Shown here: in pieces, positions 14,774-29,039 of the stretch | Numbering within the stretch: position 1 is the first letter of the stretch | Layout: each line of letters opens with the position of its first letter | Origin: Adineta steineri | Taxonomy: Eukaryota; Rotifera; Eurotatoria; Adinetida; Adinetidae | NCBI GenBank assembly: GCA_905250115.1 | Contig: CAJNOI010000143.1 | Location: 62,001 to 126,000, forward strand | DNA: 64,000 bases | Reading direction: 5' to 3' | Position numbers and translations under genes: made by a program | Notes under the pieces: model-generated | Databases searched by the model: none | Told to the model about the DNA's origin: nothing | The model's input: the letters and a program-made list of their open reading frames with translations, nothing else

Positions 14774-16090
14774 CCCTATTCTAATTATAACTCACCTACG
14801 TTTTTCTCGTTCTATTATGCGACGATCTTATTTATGTAAGAAAAAGAAGTCGCGTGCTTATCTTATATGCACACAATAATGAGTTATTCATGCGAAATAC
14901 CTCGAATGACTAAAATACTTCCTTTTTTAATAATATGCGTACTATTAGCTGAATAAAAAAAATCGGATAAATCGATATTTTTTCAATCACTGCTAATAGA
15001 AATAAACTTGAGAGTTACGATTTTAGACACATTCACTTGTATATTGCATATTTTTCTATTTTAATTTTTTTCTTACAGAAGTTGCTTACAAATTGACGTA
15101 GAGCTTTGACTAGTTAACCTATAAGTCGACGTGAATAATTGAATCGAACTATATGAACATTCTATAGTTTTGTAGATCTTCAGTTGGCAATTAGAATGCG
15201 CACTTGATAATATTCTTTATTTTGTTTCTATAAAAAGTTATTGAAAAACGTTTTTTTATAACAACGGAATTAATATCATAGAAAAGCAAATTTTCACTTC
15301 GTTTAACAACTTAGATATAAAAAAGGTTCGTTGAACGATGTGATAAGGAAGTAAATTAACACCGTCGTTACTTTTGATATATCTTGGATGTAAATATAGA
15401 AAAAATTGAATGTGTTACTGAGTTTAAAAGAAAGATAAAGCGACGATTCTTCTTTTTGTTTCCAGTCGACTTGATCGATGTGTTATTATGTAACGTATCT
15501 TCAGCATGTACTTTAAGATATTGTATTATTTAATTAAATTTCATAGTTTTATGATCAATAAAAGAATGGTTTATGCAGAATTTGCATATAAATATTTATA
15601 ATCTTTATATTTCATTTTCAAAATACAACTATCAATCCCCCCCCGCATTAATCGAAAATAACAAATGATCATCATTAAATAGTCGATAACAAAGAAATCA
15701 ACTATATACCATACAATGTCTATTTATTAGGATGAGAAGACGATGAAATGTATCTTTTTATCACAATGTTTTCAATAAGTTCATATGAAGTTTATACCAA
15801 AAAGACAAACTATCGTTAGCAAGAATTTCAAAGAATGTTTTTTGACAATCGTTATCTACCGATCTTGAGAATGAGATAATTATATTTATCTCTCTATTCT
15901 TCGCTGTGGTATAACAATAACAAAAAGTACATAAGTTTGTCAAAATAATCAAGATCTATTAATTTACTAAAGTTGGGGATCTTGGTAGTAAATTTATCTT
16001 CTTTGACACCACATGTATTTTTAAAAATTTTTCAAATCCAAGATCAGAGTTGGAGATGATCTTGTCAGTATGTTCTCGAAAAATAAGAAT

Positions 16091-16140
16091 GTGAGTGTCG
16101 GAGGGTGTGGATACTCTGTTAACCTACATCTACAACCTTG
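16091..16140. repeat. TGTGGG-type hairpin
   Basis: GGAGGGTGTGGAT is followed about 15 bases later by the C-rich ACCTACATCTACAACC. Diverged member of the dispersed family described in the findings. Confidence 0.4.
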
Positions 16141-17718
16141 GCATATTTGCACGTCTCGAATAATTCATTGTTAATTTAGTCGTGTTCTCACTACGTTTTT
16201 GTATTCCTTGTTATTTTATTTGTAAAGATAAACTTAAATCTACATTTTTGTAGAGAAAAAAAGTGTCACATCATCATTCCACAAACTTTCATTATGTATG
16301 ATATTTTACAAAAATCAGTAAAGTACTCATAAGGACACTCCATTGTGTTGATTTTGAATGAATGCATCGTTTTTTTTGAATTTGTTTGTTTTTATATGAA
16401 AATAATTGAATATAATCGGACGAGAAAAAAAATCTTATTTTTGTTAATTAATTTGTTCATCCGGTCATAAAAAATGTGATTATTTATTCAGAAATTGTTG
16501 ATTGATAGTTTCTTCGATCAAGTTTATTCTACATACGTATGTGTGGGTTGTTTCCGAAGAAAAACATACAATCTTATTCTATCGTACTATTGTTTGTCTT
16601 TACATGAATGACGTCAATGGAAAATGAACGATAGAATCAATATGTAAAAAGACAATATCATCTATTTTATAACACAAATGATCTCATATTCGATATAAAA
16701 TCAAGATTTAGAAGAAAAAGTTCGTTTACAAAAACAAGTGTTTTACTAATTCTTGAACAAGTTTCGCCAAAAAAAAAGTTTTTGTGAATTTAAAAAGTAT
16801 CATGGATTAATTATTATTAGCAAGATGTTTTAGGAAGCTGACAAGAATATATATTTCTAAATACTATCTTAAGTGAGAAGTGCCTGCTTATTAAAGTGTA
16901 GAGCGTTCATTGAAATGTGTAGAAGATTGTGTCAGTGCTCAATATTTACCACAATCTTATTCATTAAGTACCATTTCTGATCTGATAAATGTTCTAGCTT
17001 GATAAATTACAATATTATTAGGAACCGCACAAAAGTTCTAGAACTGGGAATGGACATGTAAATGTCCTAAGAAATTTTTGACATATACGAGCACGATTAA
17101 AAATAATCTGACGAAAGAAGGTAATTCTTTTCCGTCACAAGTGTAAAAGAATTCGTTTACCGTCATCTTTTCTATGCATGACTTTGTGATCAGCACGTGC
17201 AATTACATTTCCTCAATGATTGTTTTATTTCGATAGGTTGGTATCTTGTTCAATACAATAAGTAAAACTTTCTTTATTGATATGAAAAAGAACATTTCTA
17301 ACATGAATCTTTTTAATTATGTAAAGTTAAATTCAAATATGTTGACTGCCGTTCATAATATTATAGAGGAAGCGAATGTTTGTTTAGTAATTTTTTTTAT
17401 TGAGATTGAGATAAATAATAAAAGAAAGAGTATATTTATCTAATTCTTGCCGATTTATTTTCCTTGTGATTTTTTTAAAATAAAATCATCGATTTTGAAT
17501 GAAAGAAAAACAAAAGAGCCGAGTAAATCAACTTGAGAATAAGAGACAGCAAGAGGCAAATATATAAAACGAGAAATCATTCATTTTCCTTCATTGATTT
17601 TTGTTCAATCGAGAAAATCAATTGGTAAAAGTATTTAATTTGAATTTCTTCAAATTGATATTTGCTACCGTTATCATTGTTGAATAAACTGAAAACGTCA
17701 GTATTTCATTTGTTCACA

Positions 17719-20700
17719 ATGGTATCACTTGGTAATTTAAATATATGGATTATTTTAATGATCATTGGACAAATACCAGGTAAATAAGCAATGAATTTGA
17801 TGTAATTTAATAAAATTGTATCGCAAAATTGATCAAAGTGCTGTACTAGTTCGGTTGATTAGTTCTTATGAAAGGAGCGCCAACCGAGTTCTAGTTCTTT
17901 TAAAAAGAATTGTAATCAGTATGAGTAAAAAAAGACTCGCACTAGATCATACAAAAAGAAGTAGAACTAATAGTGAACTCTTTTTTATAAAGATTGGGTC
18001 CAGTTTATGTAAAAAGAACTGTTAATGCAATCATTTATATATAAGAAAAGAACGGATCATTCAACATAATTCTTGAAAAGAGGAACTGTCACATATCTAT
18101 TTTTAATAATAGATTAATTTTCTTTTATATCTGAATACTATTTCTTTTCTATTTAGCTACAACGTCAAACGTACTACTAGTCTCTTTTCAATGTTACAAT
18201 TATACGCTGATCAATGATCCTACAAGAAGCGTGAATGTAACCGGTGGTAATAATTGTGATAACACTCTCTTCAGTTCGGGTGCAATTTGGGTTCGTTTTG
18301 TTGGTGTAGGTGGTACACAAATACCAACAAGCCCAGTTGCAACGAGTCGATGTAATACCACCGTATCAGGGTGGTATTCAGGGCAAATGCCCACCGGTGT
18401 GGATACAACTATGAATGGAACTGTATGCTTTAATTCGGCACCTAACAATTGCTATCGGAACAGTAGTATTGCTGTGACTAATTGTGGATCTTATTATGTT
18501 TATCAATTAGATGCACCTCCAGTTTGCAATGCACGCTACTGTACTGATACACCAGGTGTTTCGATAACAGATACAACAATAACACCCATAGAAGGTAAAT
18601 GATCATCCCAACTATATGAAATGGCGTTATAAATGACTATGAAATAGTATATTACTATACTAATTCTAGCCGTAGTCCGTCATTCTAGAAAATAAGTCAT
18701 TTTCTGCTAGAAAAGAGCCATCGTTTTCTGAAATGACAAGCTGATAGCACCGATTTTTGTAGTTTTATATCATTTGTGAATTGTTTTAGTCCTAAGTAAT
18801 TGAATATTTTTTATACCCAAAGTCTAAAACTCATTCATTAGCAAAGATATCAGTTTCTGCTAATCTCTTTAGGTTTCCTATTAGATGAATGACAGTTTTC
18901 GATCGAAGAACTACGCTGCTTCCCTTAATCATCTTTTTGAAAATAACTAAGCTGGATTCATACAGAAAGAACTAGAAACGATGGTCAACGCATTGTGAAA
19001 CAGGAACTAAAAAGTTTGTTGAAATATATAGAGATAAAATTTTGGAACACACTTCTCTCTGCCACAGACATGACAGACTTCTTTAGAAATGGCATGTTAC
19101 ATATATATGATAGCTGTCATATAAATTTCTCATTTACAGTGTATGTAAGCACTTTGATTGTTTTTTACATTGTTATCCTCGCAGAGTCGAAATGATTTTA
19201 ATGTCACTAGATCTCGAACTGAACTGTGCCCCACCCACTCGGACTTGTGCATACCTAAATGTATCGGACCTAGTTTATGTGAAAAGAACGGTTTACGTAA
19301 TCAATTCTATATTAGAAAAGAACGGATCATTCAACACAGTTCTTGGAAAGAGGAACTGTCATATGTCTATTTTTAATAGTAGACTAATTTGCTTTTATAT
19401 CCGAATACTATTTCTTTTCTATTTAGCTACAACGCCGAACGCACGACTAGTCTCTTCTCAATGTTACAATTATACGCTGATCAATGATCCTACAAGAAAC
19501 GTGAATGTAACCAATGGTAGTACTTGTGATAACACTTTCTTCAGTTCTGGTGCAATGTGGGTTCGTTTTTTTGGTATAGGTGGTACACAAATACCAACAA
19601 GCCCGGTTGCAATCAATCGATGTAGTACCACCGTAACAACTTGGTATTCAGGACAAATGCCCACCGGTGCGGATACAACTATAAATGGAACTGTATGCTT
19701 TAATTTGGCACCTAACAATTGCTATCGGAACAGTAGTATTGCTGTGACTAATTGTGGATCTTATTACGTTTATCAACTACGTGCACCTCCAGTTTGCAAT
19801 GCACGCTACTGTACTGATACACCAGGCGTTTCGATAACAGATACAACCATAACGCTCATAGAAGGTAAATAATCATTCCATCTGGAGGGTGTGAGTGTGC
19901 TTGATCAGGTCAATCTAATACCCACACCCACACCTACTTTTTATTTTCTTTTGATATGACAACTGTAACTAGAAATTTACGAATTTATTGAAAAACTAAA
20001 TTTCGTTTCTAACTGACAAAATAAATCTTTTTATTCTTATATAGATGAAACAACTTCGACACAGATTAAGACGACTGTTGATGGATCCACTACAGCAATT
20101 CACACAACTGTTGATTCTTCTACTACGGCAATTCGAATAGGTTTGTTGATTAAAATAATTTCAATAATGAGATAGAAATATTTTTAGAACAAACAACAAG
20201 TACAGAAGCAATGACAACTTCAAAACTATCGATCATATCTCAAAGTAATAATTAAAAAATTATAAAAATATATTTTAAATGTTTATTTTGTTTCTTAGAA
20301 TGTTTTGCACCAAAAGTAGCACTTATCCCTGGTACATCAACATTATCATCACCAATACAATTTCATCGAAGTGACGATTTTAATATAATTTCAATGATTG
20401 AATTAAATTGTAATGGTTCATTATCAGCAGTCGCTCAATGGAAAATAAAAAATTGTAGTTCAACTTGTTTATATCAAATTCAGTTGGATCCAACAATAAA
20501 AACAACATTTACTGAATTATATATACCAGCAAAAACATTGCCTTACGGAATTTATGAATTACAATTAACTGTAACCATGACTAATTTAACTAATCTCACA
20601 ACATCATCTTCAGTTTATGTTCAAATAACATCATCAGGTATAACAGTAAATCTTGTTCAATTAGGAACATCAATGATTACAATTGGATATGATCAAGATC

Positions 20701-23700
20701 TTAATTTTAATCCAGGAGCATTTTCAGTTGATCTCGATGGATATACATTTAATGAAAGTGTAAGAAAACAATTCTAGAATTATTTCAGTTATAATTTTCT
20801 TTATGTAATAGAATTGGAAATATGTATATTATTGTCGAATTTATGGTCTATATATGTTTCCAAGTCTAAATGGTGTATTATTATCAATTGATGATAATGG
20901 AACTGATCCTTTAAATCCATCGTGTTTCGCAAATCAAACAGGTAAATTTGATTTAAATATTTATTTGAATAATTTTATTATTAAAAGGAAACGGAACAAG
21001 ATGGAAATATGGTACGTCATTGAAATCATCATTAACAATTCTTGCTAATTCACTGCAACCAAATCAAACATATCAATTTATGGTTTATATGGAAAATCGA
21101 CAAAATTCTTCTACTCAAGCAACTGGCTATGTACTTGTTACAGTTGGAACTATTGATTCACAAATGATTGCCGTTGGGTATATTATCTTTTATGAGAATT
21201 ATATTAAGCATTCATTTAGATTAAAATACATTTTTCGGTTCTCGTAATTCTATATATTCTTACTTTTGACATAGAGATAATCGACTTATAGACGCGTTGC
21301 AGTATCGATAATAATTTTGTAGCTGATTAATTTAAGATAGGAGAGTGTGGATATCTATCTTCTCTTAGCCCATACACCTTAAACTATGTTTTAATATAAT
21401 TTAATGATACATTTATTTGATTTAGTTGTGTTATTTGGACAATGTGTACTCCAAATTTGGAATTTCAACTTGTTAATCCAACAACACAAGTTGCTTTATT
21501 TTCTTTATGTATTGGAGATTGCGACAATATTCAAAATACAACATGGAATATTTATCAGGGTACAACAAATATATCTTCAAACTCTACCCAATGGACTTTG
21601 TTCAATCAAATGAATATCTATGAAAATATTTGGTTTTTTGGTAAAATTATTTTTTCTATTTTTGGTTAATTATCCTATTGATTAATTTAGGATGGAATAC
21701 AAGTAATTTTACTGCATTGAATCAACTATTTCTCAATAATCCTCAAATTAATCTTTGGCGATTTCAAGTTATTTATGGATTTACATTACAAGCAAGTTCA
21801 AGTGCATTAAATTTTGTAATCAATCACCCTCCGATAAACGGCTCATGTTCAATTAGTCCTTATAATGGTACAACAAGTACTTCATTTAATATTTCATGTT
21901 CAAATTGGTTTGATGAAGATGGAATTAAAGATTATTCAATTTACGGTATGAGAAATTTCTCCACTGATTTGATTACTTTTGAGTCAGATACATACGCGTT
22001 CTAATGAAGACAATATTCACACCCACACTCTATATGAACTATTAAAAAATATTTCTATTTATTTAGCTTGGACAGCAGATCCACAAGAACGAACGTTTAT
22101 TTCATTTTCATCCGTGTCAATATTTCAAGTTCGATTACCTTCCGGAGATGATCAAACATCATTACTTCATCTTATAGTTCAAATTCGTGACACTCTTGAT
22201 TGTATTACAGAATATAACATGTCATCTATTAATGTTCTACCAGATACGTTAGGAATTACGAATTTATTAAATAATTTACAAAGTTCATCGAATGCATTAG
22301 CAAATAATCCAACTATTCAATTACTTTCAAGTGGAAATCAAAATATTATTGGACAAATTGTAGGTTGTCTTTCGCAACAATCTAATAAAATGAATAGTGA
22401 CGCGATTGATCAAGCTGTTTCAAGTAAGTTTAATTCGAAAACATCTTGTTATACTAAGAGAATTTTTTTTTCTAGGCGGAATACCAGCTGCAAGTATTTC
22501 TGTATCTCAATTAGGAAGTACAACTTCACAAGGAGTAATTTTCTTCGATACTTTATTTCATTTTATTAATATTGTTTTTTTGTTAAATAGAATTCTACTC
22601 CATTGAATGCAACAGCTTTAATTCAATATAAAAAAGACTTGAATTCTCATGCAAATCTTCGTGAATATTTAATGACATTTACAACTAATCTTGATATTTC
22701 AACATCAAATAATATAAAATTACAAGCATCATCATTAGCTCAATTAACTCAAGCAACAAATCAATTGACACGAACTGCTTTAGTAAGAAAATAAATATTC
22801 GTTTTTCTTCTTCTTCTTATATAGTTTAAATTCTTCTAAATAAAAATAGACACTTGCATTAGATAAATGTTATCAATTATCTCTTGCACTATATTCAATT
22901 GTAACAAGAATTTCATATGAAGATGTTCAAATAATCACAACTCAACTGATTCAATGTGCAACGAATATTTTAACTGTAAGATATTTTCCTTAATAATAGA
23001 ACGACAATTGATATTTTTTTCATTCAGGCTGTTAATGGTCCACTACAACAACGAACAGATATATTGGATTTAGATTCATCACGTGCAACAGCATTTCCGA
23101 CGGATTATGATACAGATCTTGAATCCGCCTGGTCAAATCCAAGTAATATTAAATATATGATTAAATAACCCATTTCTCTATTGAATCTATTTAGATTTAT
23201 TTTCTGATGGAAATGATTTTTCATGGGAAACAATACAAAAAGGTCGAAATACCTATTATCAAAAACAATTAGCAAATCAAGTTACCACTAAAGTGAATCA
23301 AATTCTATCATTACTAACTTCTATATCAAATATTCAATTAAATATTGGTCAAAATTTAATAATAAATACATCATCAACATTTATGTCACTAGAAACTGTA
23401 TCAATGAAATCTCTTTCAAATAAACAAGTTCAACAAGTTGGAAATGCTCGAATTAATATTCCAAAAAATTTCAAGTCAAACATAAGTGATAATTCAACAG
23501 TTTCACTTCGAGTAAGTGTACTGTATTTTGTAGGGTTGTACCGAGTCTCTCGGGCGGGTGTAGGGAGTGCGGTAGAGACCTGCACGAGGTCATTCTCGGA
23601 GTCGCCGTCGGAGTCAAGTAAATTTCATGTCAATAATTCAACTTTAACGTTAAAAATTACTTAAGTTCATAGTTTTGTTGTCCGACATTTTCTCTACAAA

Positions 23701-26700
23701 ATTATGTATTTTGAAGGATAGATCGATGCTTTGTTGAACCTCGCCAACACAAAAGAAAATCGGAGTCAAGAAAAGTCAGATTCACTTTCGACTCCGACTT
23801 TTTCTGCATTTTATTTTGGTTTTGTGAGACTCGATAAGACGTCTGCCGATCCTTCAAAATACGTAATTTTATAATGAAAATGTCGAACAACAAAACTATG
23901 AACTTAAATAATTTTTAACGTTAAAATGGAATTACCAACATGAAACTTACTTGACTTCGACGGCGACTCCGAAAATGACTCCGTGCAGGTCCCTAGAGTC
24001 CGGGTACTATCCTTTTCACTCTCACTCACATTTTCACCCACACCCGAGCCCGACCCTCCTCTTGGGCTTGGTAGATCCCTAGTATTTTGTTAATTATATT
24101 TCTTTTATTATTGAATATTTAGTCAAGGATGGAACCACTTGCTCCATTGGGTAGTTTAAAAATACAAACAGCAAATACAAATCTTTCGAGATCTATATCA
24201 CTTTCTGTTGTTGATCGTAATGGAAATGAAGTTTTAATTAATACAGATTCAACAGATCCAATTGAAATTATAATTCCTCGTGATCCAAATGTAATCATTC
24301 CATCAATGATTATTCAAAATGTAACATCATCAATAGATTCTGCACCGCATAACCAATTATTTTCTTTCCATTATATTAATATCACAAATACACTTTCGGT
24401 TTCAGTTCATATTGAAATTCATCCATTAGAAACAAATATTTCCTATTTATTTATTTATAAATTTGATCAAATACCTCAATTAAATACTTCAATAAATATT
24501 ATTGATGGATGGACTGTATTTTGTCCTTTCAATTTAACAAATGAAAGTATGTATACATATTTTATTGATAATCAACAAACATCTGGTCATCAATCAATTA
24601 TATTTGGTTTACGAGAATTAAATACAACTGAAAATAATGATTATTGTTTTAATTCTTCAATATTAACTCCTCCAATAACAAATGAAAGATTTAATTTTAC
24701 AGAAAATTATGAAGTTCGAATTTATACATCGGGTTGTTATTATCTTGATAAATCTAATCAATGGCAATCAGATGGATTAAGAGTTGGGCGAAACACAAAT
24801 TATTATGAAACTCAATGTTTTTCAACTCATTTAACAACATTTTCTAGTGGTTTTCAAATTTTACCTCAATCTGTTAATTGGAATTATGTTTTTGCTAATG
24901 CTGATTTTATTCGAAATAAAACAATTTATTTAACAATTATTTGTGTGTCACTATGTTATGTTAGTTTAATCATTTTTGCACGTTATAAAGATAGAAAAGA
25001 TATTGAAAAATTAGGAGTAACACCATTACCTGATAATCAAAAATCCGATGAATATTTTTATCAAATTCTTGTTTTTACTGGTCAAAGAAGAAATGCTGGA
25101 ACAAAATCTAAAGTAATAAGATTTTAAAATGATTTTGTAAGAATTATTTTCAATAGGTTCATTTTGTATTATCTGGTAATGACGATTCAACAACTATTCG
25201 TACATTTGCTGACCCACATCGAACGATTTTTCAACGTGGGGGAATCGATGCATTTATTTTAGCTGTGCCACAGTAAATTAATTTTTTTCATAAAAACAAA
25301 AAGTAACGATTCATATATTTAGATCATTGGGATTATTAAATTTTATTCGTATCTGGCACGATAATACCGGTCAAGGTTCATCATCATCATGGTTCTTAAA
25401 ATATTTAATTATTCGTGATTTACAAACAATGGAAAAATTCCATTTTATTTCTCAACGATGGTTTGCAGTTGAAAAAGATGATGGAAAAGTATAAAAAACT
25501 CTACATTATAATATTTTATTTATATTTTCTAAAATAGATCGAACGTATTTTACCAGTTGCTAGTGAAATGGAAAAATGTGATTTTTCTTATGTTTTATCA
25601 AAACAGTCCTATCATAGTATATCTGATAGTCATTTATGGTTTTCAATATTTTCTCGACCACCATCAAGTAAATTTACACGTGTTCAACGTTGTACATGTT
25701 GTTTTGTTTTAATTATTATTTCAATGTTCTTAAATATAATGTATTATGATTTAAAAAATGAATCGACAACGACTAATTCAACAAGTAGCATTAGTTTATC
25801 ATTTGGTTCAGTTTCAATAACATCCGAACAAGTATGTGAAACACGATCTAAAAGGAGCGTTGAGGGGCAGGAATTCGCACCCACACCCACCCTCAAGATA
25901 CATGAATAGTTTCTTTTATATTAATCGATTTTTCTCTTGAATTTTGTAACAACTATTAAAATGCTAATTAAGCGAGTTCATCATATGTAAATTATTTCTA
26001 TACCTTTGTTTCACATTTTAATCCCACCAGAGATTGCAATAACAGCTTTTGATTTTGATATTTAAAAGGTAATAATTGGTATAATTGTTGAACTATTTGC
26101 ACTGATTCCAAGTCTCTTACTTGTTCAATTATTTCGACGTCTTCGATCTCGTCAACAACAAATATCTCCATTACGTCAAGCTTTGTATAAAATTAAATCA
26201 TCACTTAGTGACAAGGATATTGATGAAAATAAGAGTAAACATAAATCTGGATTAACATTAGCCTGGTGGTGGATATTTATTGCCTATGGACTTTGTATTA
26301 TATTAGTTGGCGTTTCAATACTTTTTATAATTGCACGTGGAATTGAATTTGGTGATTTGAAAACTCAAAAATGGTTAATATCCATTATAAGTGGACTTTT
26401 CTCTTCGATTCTATTAACACAACCATTAAAAGTAAGAATTTTGATTTTAATGTATTTTCTCGTAATTTAATGAATGTGTTTCTATTGAAGATTCTATGTT
26501 TAGCAATATTTTTTGCTTATTTTTGTCGAAATTCTAATGATGATAAAGAAGCAAATGAATATTTAGATGATAATCAAGTTAATTTAGATAATGATGAAGA
26601 ATATCTTCATTCAAGAAAGGTTCGTTTTATTGAATAAGAATTGAAATCATAAATAATAAGTTTTTGTAGAATAATCGTCTATTTACTTATCGACCACCAA

Positions 26701-29039
26701 TTCGTGCAAATCGTTTAAATGAAGCTGAAGTTATGTGTGCACGTGATCGACGTTTGAAAGAAATTCAAATGTGGTCAATTATTCGTGAAACTCTTCTTTA
26801 CATATGCTTCTTATCACTTCTCTATACGGTAATCTTTTCAAATTGTCAATCGAATTCTTATTCGCAAGTTAAACATTTACAAAATTATCTTTTAAATTCA
26901 AGACAAATGGATGATGATTATACAAAGGTTAGTAGTTCTTTTCTATTTTGTATTTTTTTAAAATAAATATTTAGATTTCAACAATTAATCAATATTGGAA
27001 TTGGTTAGAAAATAGTTTTGCTTCGAATATTCGCGCTCAACAATGGTATAATAATGATCCACCTAGGAATTTAAGTGGTTTTATTGATGATAAAACAAAT
27101 CGATTAATTGGCTGGGTAACAATGAGACAATTACGTATTAAATCAGACTTGTGTCCTGCTCATGTCAATGAAATTATTTCAACATGTCGATATGATTATA
27201 GTTTTTCAAATGAAGATAAAAATTCTTATAAACCCGGATGGATAATAAATGAAACAATACAAACATATAGTTCATCTATTAATCAATCATTCATATATTC
27301 TACAAGTAAAAATTTAGATACATATGTTTATGTTGGAAATCATGGAACTTATGGAAGTGGTGGTTATGTTTATGAATTTCGTGGTCGTTTAGTTGATCTT
27401 CAAAGTAATTTATCACAACTTCATGCATTAGGATGGATTGATAATCAAACACGAGCTGTAATAATTCAATTAAGTTTATATAATCCAAATGTACAATTAT
27501 TTACATCAGTTAGTTTACTTGTGGAATTTTTATCAACAGGTGCAGTTTATTCATCAGCAAGTTTTGAACCAATGAATTTTGATGGTACGTCTTTTTTTAA
27601 GGGTCCGCTACGCTTTGCCGACAATCACTTTGCCATCTTGAGGGTGTGAGTATAGATGCGCAGTTTCAGTAAACCGTGCACTGTCGGCACCGACAGTGAC
27701 GCATCGTCGCACTGACAATGGGCTCACTGGTGCAGTGGAACCGCCCGGATACCGAGCCAGGTGAATCCGCAGCATCAGTGAAACCGGTGTCAGTCTTTTC
27801 AGTGCTACGGTACGTCACTGTCAGGGCTGAAAGTGACAGTTTTTTAGTATTTGCTCTGAAACTGCGCATTCCTAGGTGTGGGTGTGGGTGTGGGTGTGGG
27901 AACATCGGAAATAGAACACACCCATACTCACATCCACCCCTCACCCACACCCACACCCACACCCTTAATTTTGTATTTGTTTAATAATAAAATATTTTTC
28001 TCTTAGCATTTACATCATTATTTCAATTGATTTGTTTAATTGTTTATATGATAATGATTTTATATTTTATGTCGATCGAAATTCGTTTATTATTAGAATT
28101 AAAAGGGAATTATTTTCGACGATTTTGGTCATATATTGATGTTGGTATTATAGCTTGTTCATGGACAATTATCGGAGTATATATTTGGCGTTTTAATGAA
28201 TGTAAACGTATTGGAAAATTATTTAATGAAACAAATGGTTATGTTTATATTAATTTACAATTGGCATCATATATCAATAATATTTTAATATATTTATTTG
28301 GTTTTTGTTGTTTTTTTGGTACAATTAAGTTTGTTCGTCTTTGTCGTTATAGTCAACGTCTTAGTTTATTTATTGTAACAATACAAAATGCTCGAAACGA
28401 ATTAATATCATTTTCATTAATGTTTTCAATTGTATATATGGCATTTGTTTGTTTATTTTATTTATTATTTGTATCGAAATTAGAATCATGTTCAAGTTTA
28501 TTAGCATCAGCACAAATGTTATTTGAAATGACATTAATGAAATTTAATGCATATGAAATAAGTGAAGCTGCAGCATTTTTGGGACCATTTTGTTTTAGTT
28601 TATTTATTTTTATAGTGGTATTTATTTGTATGAGTATGTTTTTAACAATTATTGCGGATAATTTTCGGTGTGCTCGAAAAAATATTAATAATGATAAACA
28701 AGAAATATTCCCATTTATGTTAGAAAGATTTCAACATTGGATAGGTATTATATATAAGATTTGATTTAATTAGAGAAGAACAAAAAGAGTTTATTTGATA
28801 TTTTTCAGGTTGGAAAAAAGCAACTGAAGAAGATGATTATGAAGCACGAGATGTTGTAATGCGTTCAGAATATTTTCATCCAATTGAACGTTTTCCTGAA
28901 AGAATTGATGAATTATTAGATGTAATCAATCGAGTATGTGGAATTTTTTAGTTTATTTTAAATGTATTCTTATTGATTTCTTTAGATTTATATGACACAA
29001 AAAATGGAAATATCAAAAATGGATGAAATTGATATTTAA
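17719..29039 (+). CDS. Polycystin-1/PKDREJ-like receptor-channel with two N-terminal D8C domains
   Basis: A large multi-exon membrane protein of the polycystin-1 family, expected at the cell or ciliary surface. First exons: 17719-17779 (signal peptide), 18157-18594 (D8C-1), 19427-19864 (D8C-2), 20045-20140, 20188-20244 (Thr-rich linker), 20299 onward. Each D8C has WVRF, GGTQIPTSP, YYVYQL and CNARYCTDTPG. A REJ-type region full of N-glycosylation sites covers about 20300-23500. A GPS-like motif (CFSTHLTTFSSGF, 24813-24850) precedes the first membrane helix (about 24925-24985). A PLAT domain follows (24990-25500, with FADPHRTIFQRGG and IRIWHDNTG), then helices near 25700, 26090, 26270, 26360, 26490 and 26800, the extracellular polycystin domain (26975-27580), and the channel helices (28007-28690, with LFGFCCFFGTIKFVRLCRYS and FLTIIADNF). 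The tail ends EISKMDEIDI. Exon limits beyond 20.3 kb are approximate. Two introns are enlarged by MITE-like insertions (23531-24081 and about 27600-27985); both can be spliced out. The D8C pair comes from a recent tandem duplication. Confidence 0.92.
17990..18600 (+). repeat. Tandem duplication, copy 1 (intron tail plus D8C exon)
   Basis: The segment from TCCAGTTTATG through the D8C exon and its donor GAAGGTAAAT is repeated at 19262-19870. Even the intronic part is alike (AAAAGAACGGATCATTCAACA and TACTATTTCTTTTCTATTTAG in both), so the duplication is recent and copied exon with intron. Confidence 0.9.
19262..19870 (+). repeat. Tandem duplication, copy 2 (intron tail plus D8C exon)
   Basis: Partner of 17990-18600. 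The exon is the same length in both copies (438 nt) and phase is preserved, so inserting it adds one whole domain. Confidence 0.9.
19879..19937. repeat. TGTGGG-type hairpin in intron
   Basis: CATCTGGAGGGTGTGAGTGTG, a spacer of about 20 bases, then CCCACACCCACACCTA. Lies in the intron after the second D8C exon. Confidence 0.6.
23531..24081. mobile_element. hAT-type foldback MITE in a polycystin intron
   Basis: A 551-bp element flanked by an 8-bp direct repeat GTATTTTG (23523-23530 and 24082-24089). Its ends are imperfect inverted repeats, TAGGGTTGTACCGAG on the left and, read inward from the right, TAGGGATCTACCAAG. The arms continue inward for about 200 bases (for example CGGAGTCAAGTAA against TTACTTGACTTCG, and the TTTTTAACGTTAAA blocks). 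No transposase frame is present. An 8-bp target duplication and TAGGG ends are the hallmark of hAT elements. It lies inside an intron and carries a stretch rich in ACCCACACCC. Confidence 0.88.
25861..25899. repeat. TGTGGG-type element in intron
   Basis: TGAGGGGCAGGAATTCG followed directly by CACCCACACCCACCCTCAAGA, a short member with a very small loop, in an intron of the polycystin gene. Confidence 0.55.
27600..27985. mobile_element. GC-rich composite insert with TGTGGG arrays in a polycystin intron
   Basis: The intron interrupting the channel part is about 420 bases against the local norm near 55. It holds CTTGAGGGTGTGAG at 27638-27651, then a GC-rich block bounded by inverted repeats ATGCGCAGTTTCAG (27656-27669) and CTGAAACTGCGCAT (27856-27869), then TGTGGGTGTGGGTG (27876-27900) and a facing CACCCACACCCACACCC (27946-27962). 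No open frame suggests transposase. No clear target duplication was found. Confidence 0.65.

Larger units (their letters stand above)
13637..17718. other. Long intergenic region with a foldback element
   Basis: No coding exon is supported; open frames are under 70 codons and low in complexity. Contents seen: a 93-bp perfect-looking hairpin at 14681-14773 and a TGTGGG-type hairpin at 16091-16140. A TATATAAA near 17561 may be part of the polycystin promoter. Confidence 0.6.

Noticed and set aside
27876..27965. A true telomere end or healed chromosome tip
   Set aside because: The TGTGGG arrays are only a few units long, face each other, and lie inside a spliced intron of an intact gene.
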